Shown here piece by piece: positions 53,301 to 64,000 of a stretch of 64,000 nucleotides of DNA. The position numbers and the translations under genes were made by a program. The notes below the pieces were generated by a model. That model was not told the origin of the DNA. It did not search any database and saw only the letters and a program-made list of their open reading frames with translations. This DNA is from Ixodes scapularis. Lineage: Eukaryota > Arthropoda > Arachnida > Ixodida > Ixodidae. The stretch lies in contig NW_024609884.1 of NCBI RefSeq assembly GCF_016920785.2, positions 35,034,882 through 35,098,881 on the forward strand. Reading direction: 5' to 3'. Position 1 is the first letter of the stretch. Every line of letters begins with the position of its first letter.

Positions 53301-53577
53301 AACCAACTCGCCCACTTCGCCACTTTAGTAACGCTGTCTCGTTCTCCCGTCTTGATCCTGCTGTCCTGTTTCCTGGTACCGGCAGAACTTAGACAAAGTG
53401 GAGCTTTGTCTAATGTTCAATTTGGTCTGGCAATCATCGTGCCCATGCGCTCAAAAACTGGAGTGTTCAGTTGTTCTTGGTCGCCTCGGCGCGCTATGCC
53501 GCCATCTAACCCAGTTCTATCTTAATAAAACCTATTTACAGACCAAATCGCGGGTTTGCTGTCTGGCTCACATCTCA
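53300..53577 (-). repeat. candidate 3' LTR or 3' end of the retrotransposon
   Basis: Starts TGAGATGTGAGCC just after the purine tract; the other boundary and a second LTR copy are not visible, so this is tentative. Confidence 0.35.
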
Positions 53578-53613
53578 CCCCTCTTTTAACCAGTCCTGGT
53601 TCTCTTAAACTGT

Positions 53614-54327
53614 TCATTCCTCATGGTCATCAATCCATCTAGGCTGCTGAATGTGACCCCGCAGACTACTAGAAGTTGACGGTGGCTCTTCATCGCCTGA
53701 GGGAATGTGTGGGGTAGGGCTCACAACAGTTTCAGCGAAGGCTTGTCTATCACCCGTTCCACCAGGTTGCCAAGTAACGGGGCTGGACCCTTCAAGGGGC
53801 AAGAGCGCAGGGTCCATGTATGGCGGACGGAACAGCTTAAGTTGGCTCGAGTGCACAACCTTCTCATCCCCGGATGAAGTGCTGGTCGCATGGGCAGCAA
53901 CGCGGCGGACCAGATAAGTGACCCGAATCCTTTGTTCCGTGATTCGATAGAGACCCTTGAATGTTGGGGCCATTTTTGCCGTCCCATTGGTGATGGGCTC
54001 TTGGCGCTGAAGCCATACATACTGGCCTACTTGAAAGGTGCCATCACGGTCAGTTTTATCGTAGCGACGTTTCGGCTGCTGTCTGGCTTGAGCAGAGGTT
54101 TGCTGCGCTTCGCTTCGACGTCCTGCGAGGTCTAGAAGCCTTGTTCCAAGAGTGGTAGCTTCTGGGTGCCGAAACTTCTCCATGGTAAGTTTGGGGACAT
54201 ATCCGTGTAGCAGCTTAAAAGGCGAAGCCTGCAGGCTGGTGTTCATGGTCGTGTTTAAAGCAAAGGCCGCAGCACTGAATTTGTCTTCCCAAAGGAATGG
54301 CTCGTCGCTGCACAGTTTTCTAAGCAC
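53614..54327 (-). pseudogene. integrase C-terminal segment
   Basis: Continues the integrase after a frame change: L-P-F-L-W-E-D type start, then Y-V-W-L-Q-R-Q, F-K-G-L-Y-R-I (GPY/F-like module) and a Ser/Pro-rich end. No chromodomain seen. Confidence 0.75.
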
Positions 54328-55520
54328 CGATAAAGTGTTGCGTGGCTTCGGTCGACGAGTCCGTTACTGGCTGCACGGTACGCAACCGAAAAGTGTTGCT
54401 GAATGGCGTGAAGAGCCAGAAATTGCATAAATTCCTTAGACTCAAAGGCGCGGCCATGATCCGAATGGCAGTCGTCGGGAACCCCGTAGAGATAAAATAC
54501 TAAGTGCAAGTGCTGGATCACTTCCTTTGTGCTAGTTGTTGAGACTGCACCAAGCACTATAAAGTGAATGTCAAAATCGATGACGTTAAGGATGTATTTG
54601 TTGTCGCTAGCGGGCATTGAGACGTGGTCCAGCGCAACGGTGCTAAACAGGACCTCAGTTGTTGTCATGAAGCCCATCTTCCCAACACCTCTTGTTACAG
54701 GGCGGTTGCTTATCTGGCATGTCTGGCATCCGCTGACATACCGTTTCACTGTGGAGCTCATATTCGGCCACCAGTAGCGGTCTCGCAGTTTAATTCTGCA
54801 ATGTGTGTCTTGCATATGGCCGCTATTGTCATGTGTTAGTTCGAGCACAGATTGGCGCAACTTACGGGGCACAACAATTGTGTTCAAACTTGGAGGCTTG
54901 CGACGACAAAGTGTGTCATCTATGGCAAAGAAGTCTCTGCATACTTTGCTGTCAGTCAAGAGGCTCTGGTGTATGGCCAAACACTCCTCATCCTCTTGCT
55001 GAAGTTGGCGCAGTGAGGTCAGGGGCTCTACGATAGCACAGGCTAGACGGAAGAACATATCTTCAACAACGTTCTGTTTGCCTGGCTTGTGCTGAACCGT
55101 AAAGTCAAATTCAACGAGGTGCATGAGCATTCCAGTAAACCGGCGGGACGGCTTCATGTTGCTGGTGAGGCAGGCTGCGGTCCAATTGTCTGTTAGCATG
55201 CAAAACTTCCGGTTCAGGAGGCAGTGGCGGAACTTCTGGCAGATCGCCCAATGGACAGCCAAGCATCCCCAGACATTGCTGTGTAAGTTTTTCTCGGGGG
55301 CGGACAGTGCTCTGCTAGCATACTCAATGGCGACTTCATGGCCGTCTTGACACTGCGAAAGAACAGCACCTATTGCTAGAGCTGATGCATCCGTGGTCAC
55401 TGTGGTCGGAGCTGAAGGGTCAAAATGGCAAATGACTGGGGCTGAAGTAAGCGCTTGACGAAGAGTTTGAAATGAAGATTCGCAAGCAGGGGTCCCAGTT
55501 GTAGGTTCCACTCCTAACAA
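54255..55520 (-). pseudogene. RNase H and integrase segment
   Basis: 421-codon frame. RNase H: TTDASALAIGAVLSQ and Y-A-S-R-A-L. Integrase: H-D-N-S-G-H..C-Q-T-C zinc-binding part, then core residues in LDHVSMP (first Asp) and SDHGRAF (second Asp). The third acidic residue is Asp (GLVDRSHATL) where Glu is usual. The RNase H tether region has L-T-D-N-W. Confidence 0.85.
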
Positions 55521-55785
55521 TGTTCTGGAGGGGCGCCGACATTTGGGAGAACTCGGGGATGAAACGTCGATAAAAACTAGCGGTCTGTAACCAGGACAGG
55601 ACAGACTTCGCAGTTGTCGGTGGGAACATCTTCAAAATGGCCTCTACTTTTGCCGGGTTTCGCTGTTTCCCTTCCTTGGAGAGAACATATCCCAGGATTG
55701 TAAGGGGTGGCACTGCAAACCGGCACTTTGCAAGAGAGACTTTAAACCCACTTGACTGCAGTAGCTTTAGAACTTCTTCAAGCAA
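55420..55785 (-). pseudogene. reverse transcriptase thumb / connection
   Basis: Frame with L-G-Y-V-L-S-K-E-G, typical post-YxDD Ty3 sequence (normally L-G-H-x-V-S..G), and F-Y-R-R-F-I-P-E-F-S. It overlaps the start of the RNase H frame by about 100 nt, another frameshift. Confidence 0.8.
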
Positions 55786-55814
55786 ATCGACGAATTCAAT
55801 ATAGCATGTGGCGA

Positions 55815-56181
55815 AGAGCAGGACATCGTCCAGGTATACTCGGACTCCGCACTTGGGGTGTCGGGTGGCTTTCTAAAAGGTGGGAGGAGCATTTTTGAGT
55901 CCGAATGGCATCCTCGTCCACTGGAACGTGGCACGATGTGGAATGAAGGATGTCTTGGGTTGGTCTTGGCGCATTCGAATTTGCCAATAGACAAACTTTA
56001 AGTCTAGGCAGGCGAAGAGCGAACAACCTGCAATGTCATCCATGATGTCGTCGACTCGGGACAGGGGCTGTACCACGTTGATCGTTTGTTTGTTCAGTGG
56101 AATGTAGTTGACAAACAGCCGTTTCTTCCTTCCACGAGAAACAACCACCACAGGAAAAGCCCAAGGGCTGGAAGGGGGCAC
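55815..56181 (-). pseudogene. reverse transcriptase segment, palm domain
   Basis: Contains W-A-F-P-V-V-V-V, F-V-N-Y-I-P-L-N-K, catalytic F-A-C-L-D-L-K-F and F-G-L-K-N-A-P. A second catalytic block Y-L-D-D appears in another frame near 55825-55840, so a frameshift separates the two halves. Confidence 0.8.
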
Positions 56182-56290
56182 TATGATGGCCTTCTTCAGG
56201 AGCTCTTCACACTGTTATCCTATGAACTGTCGGTCATCTGCCGCGTACCGATATGGTTGACGACTGTAAGGAACAGCGTCTGGAATAAGG

Positions 56291-57742
56291 TCAATGACAT
56301 GCTCGGTTCCTTCGTACAGGCCAGATCGTTATCATTAATGGTGAAAAGGGCAATGTGTTGCTGCAGGACATGCTGAACTGCGGCGGACTCTTTTGGCTGT
56401 AGCTGTGTTCCAATCTAGTCATTACACAAAATGGAACGATCGTCTTGTTGTTCTGGAGGTTATTTGTATCAGACATTTTGTGATGGTTACTTCCTTGCTG
56501 AAGCAATCTTTCATGGCATGCCAAAGCTAACCACGGTGGCTGGTTGGCATCTGGAAGAGGTTTAAGCTGGAGACCTCCTGTCACTGAGACTGTCGGTGTA
56601 ACTGATGGTAGTGTCGTGGTGCAGAGAAGAACAGCATTGGACATCCTCGGCAACACCTTCTCTTGGCACAACAAGGCAACACCTGTGCTGGGATGACGAA
56701 TCTCAGTCGGGTTAGGTAGTCTCACGAGAAGTTCTGCATGTGCTGCTTCAAACCAGTCCTCGTCGAGGATCAATGGCAGGGGATCGCGTGCAAGAATCAT
56801 CGCCTTAACGACTGCAGAGGTGGGTCCTACAGAGATGCGGGTGCACGGTGTACCCGATGAGACGACCGTGTCACAACCAACGACGGCAATGGGTGGCTTT
56901 GTCCACGGTAGCAAGCTTGAGGACTTGACGACATCGTGCGACGGTATGGTCAGCTTGGACCCACTGTCCGGGAAAGCGTCAATCTTGCCGATGGCAGGAA
57001 TGTCGGCTTGGATCACTGCACACTGGATCAGTGAGCCCTCAAGCGAATTAGGGTCTTGAAGGCACGACATGGAAGGGGTGTTGGCCTTGGATTTAGCTGG
57101 CTGATGGTTACGTGAAGTTCTTGCTTCAGTACACTTGGCAGAGAGATGACCCTTCTGTCGGCAGTTGTAGCATACGGCGTTACTCAAGTCTTGGCCGGGA
57201 CGGTAGGCGGGGGCTCCATGTCTGGAAGTGATCGTAAGGTAGCGAGCATCCTGTTCATCTGGTGGGAAAGATGAAATGCGTGACGGCGATGCGGGCATGT
57301 GGCCAGCTCTGTCTGAAATGCTTGCTGCGAGTGAACTCTGCGTAGATGCCGGATACGGCTTGGCAACTGGAGGCTTGGCGTTTGAGTTCTCTGCGCGGCT
57401 CGGTCGAAGAATGGAGTGGCTTAATGTCCGGTCAAGTTCCGTGACAATGTCCATGTACGTAGCGACTGTTGGAGGGCGTTGCGCTGCAATGGATGTCGCC
57501 AACTGTCCGTCCTGAACCCCTTGAATAGCATACTCAATACCTTGGACGTCGGTCAGAACGGCCGGGCACTTGGAGATTAGCTTTAATTTTGCTAGAGAGT
57601 AGTCCACCAGGCTCTCTCCACTTAACTGTACTCGAGAGGTAACCTTGCGCTGCCACTGCAAGAGGGATAACCTGTCGCCGAACTGCGCTTTGAACGCGAT
57701 CTTGAAGCTATGCCATGTTGGGCACTGACGGCCAGTGACCAC
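56291..57742 (-). pseudogene. retrotransposon Gag-protease segment
   Basis: 483-codon frame. N-terminal part resembles Ty3 Gag capsid (W.SFK.AFKAQFG, LSGESLVDY). A CCHC zinc knuckle CYNCRQKGHLSAKC follows, then a protease with FPDSGSKLTI (D-S-G active-site form). The frame ends in the protease-RT linker. Sequence upstream (57743-57940) continues Gag (ARRWIEELERTQG) after a frameshift. Confidence 0.8.
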
Positions 57743-57944
57743 TTTCCAGTCGGCTGCCGGGCCACGAACCTTCCCGAGGGCGACTGCAAGCAGCGTCGAA
57801 GGTTCCCAGGACGCCAGTCCTTGTGTTCGTTCTAATTCCTCAATCCAGCGTCGGGCTGAGATGCCTCCGTCGCCGCTACGACGCGGACAAATCTGGTAGA
57901 GTCGCTACTTGAACGGAGGCCATTGGGCGTTGAGACATGTTGAG

Positions 57945-58232
57945 TTATCGTTGCAGCAAACTTGTCAGCAGATGAGTACTTTGTGTTGGGTCAATAGTCT
58001 GAAGAGGGAATGACTCTTGCGAGCGATGCGCGGAAGTCGCGGGGTCGGGAAGGGGCAATGCCGGTGGCGTTGGCGGTCTGTATTGGGCGATGTCAGCGAG
58101 GAGGCGGTGGGTGATGTCCTCCTTGGCTCCGGTAACTTCGAGGTTCCGACGAGGTAACTCGTTTCGGAGAAAATCCACCGTCAATCCGGCGAGGTCGTCG
58201 GCCGTAGCTTCGGCCCAATTTTTAAGTGGCAT
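57945..58232 (-). pseudogene. SAP-domain N-terminus of retrotransposon Gag
   Basis: Starts MPLKNWAEATADDL. The following segment, LTVDFLRNELPRRN then LEVTGAKEDITHRLL, fits the SAP pattern (helix, LR..L, G.K..L..RL), a DNA-binding fold usually found in chromatin proteins. A Pro-rich linker follows. The frame stops at 57945; the Gag continuation needs a frame change. ATG context GCCACCATG is strong. Confidence 0.65.
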
Positions 58233-58291
58233 GGTGGCTGGCGGGCACTATAGGCGGGCTTGCGTTTGCGGGCGGGTGAAGTACGAAGGGA

Positions 58292-58320
58292 CAGGCACGT
58301 AGCCAGAATCGGGGGGGGGG
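58292..58320 (-). mobile_element. fragment of the hAT-like MITE
   Basis: CAGGCACGTAGCCAGAATC plus a G run: the terminal part of the family at 37121 and 51921. The other end is missing and no TSD is visible. Confidence 0.6.
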
Positions 58321-58525
58321 GTTCGGAATTAAAAACAGCGCGGAAAGACGAGGACCGGACAAAGAAGTGACACGGACGTAGCGTTGACTTACAACTGAGT
58401 TTATTAAACGCAAAATCGCAATATATATTTGCGGTGTCACGAACAAAAGAGAAGAAAGAATTCAGTCCATGTGATGCATCACCAATAAAATTAAAACAAT
58501 AATAAATAAATAAATAAATAAATAA

Positions 58526-58559
<34 letters not shown>

Positions 58560-60400
58560 GCGCCATGACACAGCCGTACTGAGTACGTGCTAAAAAACGA
58601 GCAAGTCAGGGAACCAGAAAATTCATCTCTTTGCCTGATAGGGCCACAGAAGGACTGCTTACACATGCTGCACCCAACCTCGCTATCTCAACAGCTCCAT
58701 TCGATATCCTCACCCAACCTCGCTATCCTCCATTCGCACTTCATTCCTTTGTGCTTCTTGCACGAGTTCTGCTTCCAAATTAGACTTTCCACACTGACGT
58801 CTCCAATTGATGACATGACTGCTCGGACGTCGGTGTGCTTTATGGCAGTGTAAAATTGGCTAAGTGGAGTATTTGGTTTTGACTCCCTGCAAGCATTTCT
58901 CCTGCCTTTCTTTCCGTCGACGTTGGGGCGGTGTTCAGGGACTTTCATTTTACGGGTGTCCGGTTTTCCCGAATCGGTCAGGCTGACACCTTTGTTTGCG
59001 GTTCGGTCAATTCGCGGCTCGATAATTGTTCGTGGTTTGACCTCCCATGGAGCGACGCAAAATAATTTCCATCTGTAAACTTTTTTTTTTTTCTTGTAGA
59101 TTTCCAGAATTGGTGGGAGAGGCTAGGGGTGTTGACTTTCGAGAGGGTCAGCTCGGCGTGCTAAGGCGACGCTGAGACGACGTTGTCGCCCAAACTCCTG
59201 TCTCTTCCCTTTTTTCCCCTTCGCAGGAGGACTTGCTTAAAGGAATTGTCCGGCGAAAACCGGAAGTTCTTAGGTTGTTGCGCTGGTGACACCAAGAATG
59301 CCTACATATACACGTCTATCACATTAATTTCTGTTTAGGGTGTCCCAATATTCGTAAAAAACTATCATTAGCGCAGGTGCGAAAGTACACACTTGATTTC
59401 GCAAGACTCAGTGGCTGACATCCGTAGCAGCCGCGTGGCGTCCCATAACGCAAAGGATCCTCAGACGGTTCGTATCGTAGGCGTGGCTGCCTTGTATTTT
59501 GTTTCTTATCATATGATCTGTTAGGCTGAACTACGATAGAAAAGATAAAAATAAGATAAAAAAATATTAAAAAAAATCGGCAGTGACACTTAAGACTGTT
59601 TACGTGTGAGAATGCGAAAGCATTATAGTCCCTTTGGTGACAGTAGTCAGCCAGAACTGTAAAGCCGCCGTGGCGTCCAATAAAAAAATATTGCCGTGGC
59701 TTTGAGGAAGCGTGCTCCTCTCGCACTCCTGAGGCCCGGATCCGATCCCTACCCAGACCGTACCAAATTTTCTTTTCAAAGCCAATATTTTACTTTGTTT
59801 ACAGGAAACTCCCTGAGAAAATTGACGTCAATCCGAGCATTTTCGACGTGTTTTTACTCGTTGTGCCGTCGGACATTTTTGGTACGATCGCTCGGTCACG
59901 CCGCCGCCGACGCCGGATTTTCGCGTAATGGGGCATGTAATGCTTTCGCATTAAAACATAGCAAGCAATGATGCCCACTTGACGACAGCTCACATAGTTT
60001 ATGTATTTTGGTTGACGTGAAGCCACAGTCATCTGGCCATTGGAAGTATAATAATTATAAATGTGCCAGTGTCAGTGAAACCTACCATTCGTGCCCACAT
60101 ATTCAAAATGCTCATTTCAGTGCGAGCTTTAAATTTTTATTTTCGATATTGTATATATCGAAAATATTGTATTTTTATTTTCGATATTGTAATTTCGATA
60201 TTGTAAAACTTATGCATGTCCGCAAAATAGCTGCTGCTGATGAACACATTACAACCGCTATCACAATGAATTCGCAACTGAGAATGCGCGAGTAAATTGC
60301 ACCATGGGAATCGGGTAAAATACGGCAAAGAGCACAGACACCCCTAAAGAACATCGCCCCCGAAGTGGGACCAGTGTGTCAAACTGCTCCCTTCGCCTTC
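58321..60400. other. gene-free stretch
   Basis: (AATA)n then (TA)n at 58499-58550, a T run at 59081-59094 and short ATATTG/ATCGAAA repeats at 60140-60200. No gene supported. Confidence 0.45.
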
Positions 60401-60419
60401 GGGAGCGGTGGTCTTCGGC

Positions 60420-60560
60420 CGCTCGCGCTTTCGGACGTTTTGGACGTTTAGGTACGGGACGTTTCAGGACCGGTCGTTTCGGTGTGGACGTTTCGGTGCG
60501 CGGTCGTTTCGGTACGTGGCCGTATGGCTACCGAGCACTTCGGCACGCTCTAAGTCGTTT
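60420..60560 (+). repeat. degenerate GGACGTTTCGG minisatellite
   Basis: GGACGTTT(C/A)GG, GGTCGTTTCGG and similar units occur about ten times with irregular spacing. Preceded by CTCGCGCTTTCGGACG. No coding frame is conserved. Confidence 0.6.
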
Positions 60561-60627
60561 CAGAGAATTGTTAGTTCAAAAATATTCATTCCGGAGACTT
60601 ATCAATACAAAAAATTCCGTGCTGAAT

Positions 60628-60660
<33 letters not shown>

Positions 60661-60968
60661 GGGGCGGGGGCTTGTTTTTTGGCTTAGCAGACATTCCGTA
60701 ACGTTCTAGCTAAAAAATAACCGGCCAATATATGACCACATATAACTTTAATTTAAACTGGAAGTTTAACAAGTTTCGATAAGCAATAGATCTTAAAAAT
60801 ATAATAATCTAAAGTTTGTTAAAAATTAACGAGTTCTTATTTTACCAGTTTTACATGTTATAACTCTACTAAAAACTTGAATTCTCAGATTAAATGAAAG
60901 TTTTCTTGACAATTAAAAAAATTCGAGCGTTTTGGTTCTCATACGGAAGCTACCAAAATAGATTAATG

Positions 60969-61190
60969 CGGAGCGCAAGTTCGTCTGCTTCTTTTTTCTT
61001 TTGCAGGGGTTATGGTGGTGACGTCATAACGCCGAGCTCTGATTGGCTCTGAATGAAGGATAGTGGGTAGACCTGAAAGCAGGCTGCCTTGAAGTCTACC
61101 CACTATCCTTCCAATCAAAGCCAATCAGAGCTCGCCGCCTTTCTGACGTCACCACAATCCCTGCCAAAGAAGCAGACGAACTTGCGCTCC
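60969..61190. mobile_element. foldback element M2
   Basis: Arms of about 100 bp: GGAGCGCAAGTTCGTCTGCT, GTGGTGACGTCA, GAGCTCTGATTGGCT and GGATAGTGGGTAGACT recur in reverse complement around a small loop. Shares GAGCTCTG and GTGGGTAGAC landmarks with 12401-12648. Confidence 0.8.
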
Positions 61191-62050
61191 GTATAACTTC
61201 CTGCAAAGAGATTCCGTAAGTCGTTGCAATCGTGCAGATACTTCCCAGCGTAAAAGCCACGTTTTATGACGCTTAGCCATGGGGTGTAAATATTTCGTAA
61301 CGATAATACTGAAACTGGAAGTGTCGATATTCAAATAGGGGGTCCCCGGAACCAAATTCTTTCTGTAATATAATTTTGCGCATACCTTGTCGCCATTTTA
61401 TTTCCGCTCGTCGCATTAGAACGCGTCCAATAAAACACTAAGTCCCTCTTTTTTTTTGTTTTTTTTTTTTTGTTAGGCAATAAGGGCAGCATCGCCGAAC
61501 GTCCGACGCTTAAGCTCGTGACAGGGAAAAAAGATTATACTGCTTTAACCCCAGACAAAAGACAATTGTCAAAATTCGTACAGATAAGATGAATTTAGTT
61601 AGTAAGCCATTTATATATATCACTTTTCACACTCTCACCCTCCTATCTTGAACACTGTAGTAATACTAAAGCTATAACGCTGCTAAACAAATGACAAGAC
61701 TAGTTGATCGCTGCGACAAAAGTGGAAACCACACATTCACGACGAAACAGAGGATGGCATATCGTGGAGCTGTGGGCATTCCTATCAATTATGATTTCCA
61801 ACACAAAACTACTTTTTGCAAAAACAAAAACTGAATAAATTAATATTGCCTTTGTAATGCAGTTATTACAAACTGATCAGCGTATGTATATAAATTTGAT
61901 TGCGAACCGAAACAAACCTCAGTATTCGATCAGCTTTAGGATACAATGATTTAACCTAAATTTAGGAGCAACTAATCCAGGCTGGATTAATCTGAGGAGA
62001 ACTGCCCTTCGTGACGTGAAGGGAAGCCATAACCACCGGCGACGCACCGC
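61191..62050. other. gene-free stretch
   Basis: T-rich tract at 61449-61472 beside a fragment GCATCGCCGAACG like the ends of G2. No gene seen. Confidence 0.45.
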
Positions 62051-62052
62051 GT

Positions 62053-62303
62053 CACCAGCACCTCCTAGGCAGCTTTCAAGCCTGCGCGTCACGTGACATG
62101 ACGTCACGTCCCGGAGGCCTGCGCCGGCGCTGATTGGATGCGAGTGCCGCGCCAGCGCTCGCGTGGGACTCGTTTCCTAACATAGTCCCACGCGAACGCT
62201 GAAACGGCACTCGCGCCCAATTAGCGCCCGTGCAGGCCTCCGGGACGTGACGTCATGTCACGTGACGCGCAGGCTTGAAAGCTGCCTAGGAGGTGCTGGT
62301 GTC
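62053..62303. mobile_element. GC-rich foldback element
   Basis: Arms of about 115 bp: CCAGCACCTCCTAGGCAGCT, TTCAAGCCTGCGCGTCACGT, GACATGACGTCACGTCCCGG and AGGCCTGC, repeated in reverse complement, with a short loop near 62175. The second half of the arms is more diverged. Confidence 0.8.
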
Positions 62304-62479
62304 ACCCGCAGCTGTTACGTGGCTCTCGTCACCGGCGAGCCGCGCCTCCAGTGACGAGCTCAGGAAGCTCAGCCATGGAATAGCGCAGTTGGAACTCTGT
62401 TGCTATGCGTCCCTGTTGAAAAGGCAGACCGTAGCGAAGCGGCAGTGCTCAACCGGCCATGCACGAACACTGCGTGAGC

Positions 62480-62830
62480 GCTCGACTTTGGCTCGTTTAC
62501 AATCAATGTTTTGGACAATTAGGTTGTGGCTCGTGTCCAATCATTGAATGACATAAAATTGAAGGTGACTGGAATAATCAAACTTTATCAATTTCCAGCG
62601 CACAGCACCCGTCCGTGCACTGAGCGGACCTCCAATGGGCCCTGGCGGGGCAAGCGCTCCTTTTCACAAGGACGTAAGTCTTTGGCTTTTAATAAAGTTG
62701 TTCTCCTCCTCCTTACCAAGCAGCGCGTAGCTATGATGAGCATTAGTGAGGTGTAATCCATATCAAATCATGTGGCCACTTGTTATGGCTGAGAACTGAG
62801 GGGCAAAGTCTGGGGGTTCGTTTTGCTCCC
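62480..62830. repeat. diverged relative of the P1-P3 TTAA family
   Basis: GCTCGTGTCCAATC, GCAGCGCGTAGCTATGAT, AAATCATGTGGCCACTT and GAACTGAGGGG follow the order of the P1 block at 7900-8080, with insertions. Ends not found. Confidence 0.5.
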
Positions 62831-63037
62831 ATTTTTGTCTACACCATTTAGTGTTTTACATGTGTGTTTTCATGAAAGGGCGTTTTATTTATTTCTTTGC
62901 GGTTTACATGTTATTACGTTGTGCCACATTGCAGACAATTGTGGTATATGGGCACAGAAATAAAGACATGATAATGATAACGGCGGTGCATAGAAAAAAA
63001 AAAAAGTGCACGCTTGTCGTGAAGCGGTTCTGTAACT

Positions 63038-63495
63038 AAGGAAAAAACACTTAAATCATCTCATTTGGCCTCCGGGATCACGAATATCGAGATTATTTTT
63101 CAATTTGGTGCACGGAGGCTGCAGAAAATCATTTTCGAAGTACCGCTGAAGCCCCTCCTTCCCGGACCGTGACGTCATATCCTGAGTTTCCGGAATCTCC
63201 GCTCTCGCGCATCTTCAGCGCCTATCAAAGCTATGCAAGCGCACTCTTGCTATTTTCAGAAAGGCCAGAAAAAGACGTCACGACTTGGCGGCCGAAAGAT
63301 CCTAGTATGACGTAACGACTGGTCGGAGGTTCCTTGCGTTGTCTTGCGTTTAGTTACATCTTCAGGGAGGACAAACGCGATAGTCAGACTCACGGGATAA
63401 AAGTACTCTAGAATTCACCTCTAACTCGTTTTTTTTTTTAATAACTTTTTTAGCTTTCTTTTAAGCGGAAGTAATAAAATAGTTTGACGGTCCCT
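63038..63495 (-). repeat. dispersed repeat Q, copy B (uninterrupted)
   Basis: Inverted homologue of 27700-28375. AGGGACCGTCAAACT (reversed) abuts TTAA at 63496-63499. It lacks the foldback carried by copy A, so it preserves the ancestral arrangement. Confidence 0.75.
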
Positions 63496-63499
63496 TTAA

Positions 63500-64000
63500 C
63501 CAGCACATCATTCGACTGTGATCCACGCCCTAGCCCCTTGCGCTTTCAGTAACGAAATAATAAAAAGGATGAAACTCCAACATAAAACAACAACAACAAA
63601 ATGCGGAAGGATAAGCAGTTGCTCTTTTCCGATCACAACGTTTGTTTATTAATTTTCTCTCAGGCGAATGTTCGTCACCAGTCTCGAGTTACACCCAGGT
63701 GCGGTGCGTGGGAAGATGAGTGTCTGGGAAGTGGAAGAAGAGCCGACCGAAGACAGGCACAGATCGCGGACGACATTACGCGGGAAATAAACGCCGTCAC
63801 GTGGCCAGTAATGAGATGCACGCGGAGCCCACGCTGTGGCGGAACAAAAGAACGGGGTGACGCCCTAGAAAAAAAAGAAAGAAAAACAAGCGCACGGTGG
63901 AGCCGCGCGGTGACAAGACAAGCGTGCATCGCTTGTAAATTACTACTTGCCTCTTGTCAGACAAGAGGTACGGGTCCTCCTCACATTCTGCTGACGTCCC
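63500..64000. other. gene-free end of window
   Basis: No gene or bounded repeat seen. Confidence 0.4.

Larger units (their letters stand above)
53614..58275 (-). mobile_element. degenerate Ty3/gypsy LTR retrotransposon
   Basis: Minus-strand order is SAP-like domain, Gag with zinc knuckle, protease, reverse transcriptase, RNase H, integrase: the Ty3/gypsy (Metaviridae) order. At least four frameshifts or stops separate the parts. A purine tract AAAAGAGGGG (53587-53578) followed by TGAGATG could be the polypurine tract and 3' LTR start. No matching 5' LTR was found above 58232, where a hAT-like MITE fragment and other repeat DNA begin, so the element is probably 5'-truncated. Confidence 0.85.

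Noticed and set aside
54255..58232. Intact retrotransposon polyprotein
   Set aside because: At least four frame changes or stops, and no paired LTRs were found; described as a degenerate copy only.
1..64000. CRISPR array, bacterial operon or horizontally acquired gene
   Set aside because: No spaced identical repeats, no ribosome-binding-site-spaced genes, and the only cellular gene has introns typical of its host.

Overview
This is eukaryotic nuclear DNA, most likely from a hard tick (Ixodida). The reasons are: widely spaced exons with GT-AG introns, a solute carrier of the arthropod/arachnid monocarboxylate-transporter type, tRNA-headed SINEs resembling the known tick SINEs, many homopolymer and (TA)n tracts, and a very dense load of short non-autonomous DNA transposons. 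The tick assignment is inference; the intron-rich arthropod assignment is firmer. No rRNA, CRISPR, operon or bacterial feature is present.

Only one cellular gene is well supported. It is an SLC16/MCT-type transporter on the minus strand with four coding exons (27485-27278, 20256-20113, 19147-17963, 15527-15367). All junctions are GT-AG in matching phase and give a complete 565-residue, roughly 12-TM protein. A 5' UTR acceptor sits at 27559. A CpG-rich block at 47.7-48.4 kb could be a promoter or first exon of this gene or another one.

The second coding-like region (53.6-58.2 kb, minus) is a decayed Ty3/gypsy LTR retrotransposon: a SAP-like N-terminal domain, Gag zinc knuckle, protease, RT, RNase H and integrase, broken by frameshifts and stops.

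The rest is intron or intergenic DNA built from nested repeats. Several have ends fixed here by target-site duplications: hAT-like elements with 8-bp TSDs (1969-2590, 37121-37278, 44894-46064, 49725-51326, 51921-52062); TTAA-flanked elements (7550-8227, 40385-40960, 42342-43957, 43065-43829); a TTA-flanked Harbinger-like element (9215-9905); TA-flanked elements, including a palindromic mariner (49343-51507), a 739-bp element with subterminal repeats (23453-24191) and a foldback family with conserved GAGAGTTTTAGTA ends; and SINEs, one with a perfect 15-bp TSD. Many other long inverted repeats form near-perfect hairpins. Two paralogous repeat pairs preserve filled and empty insertion sites within the window.
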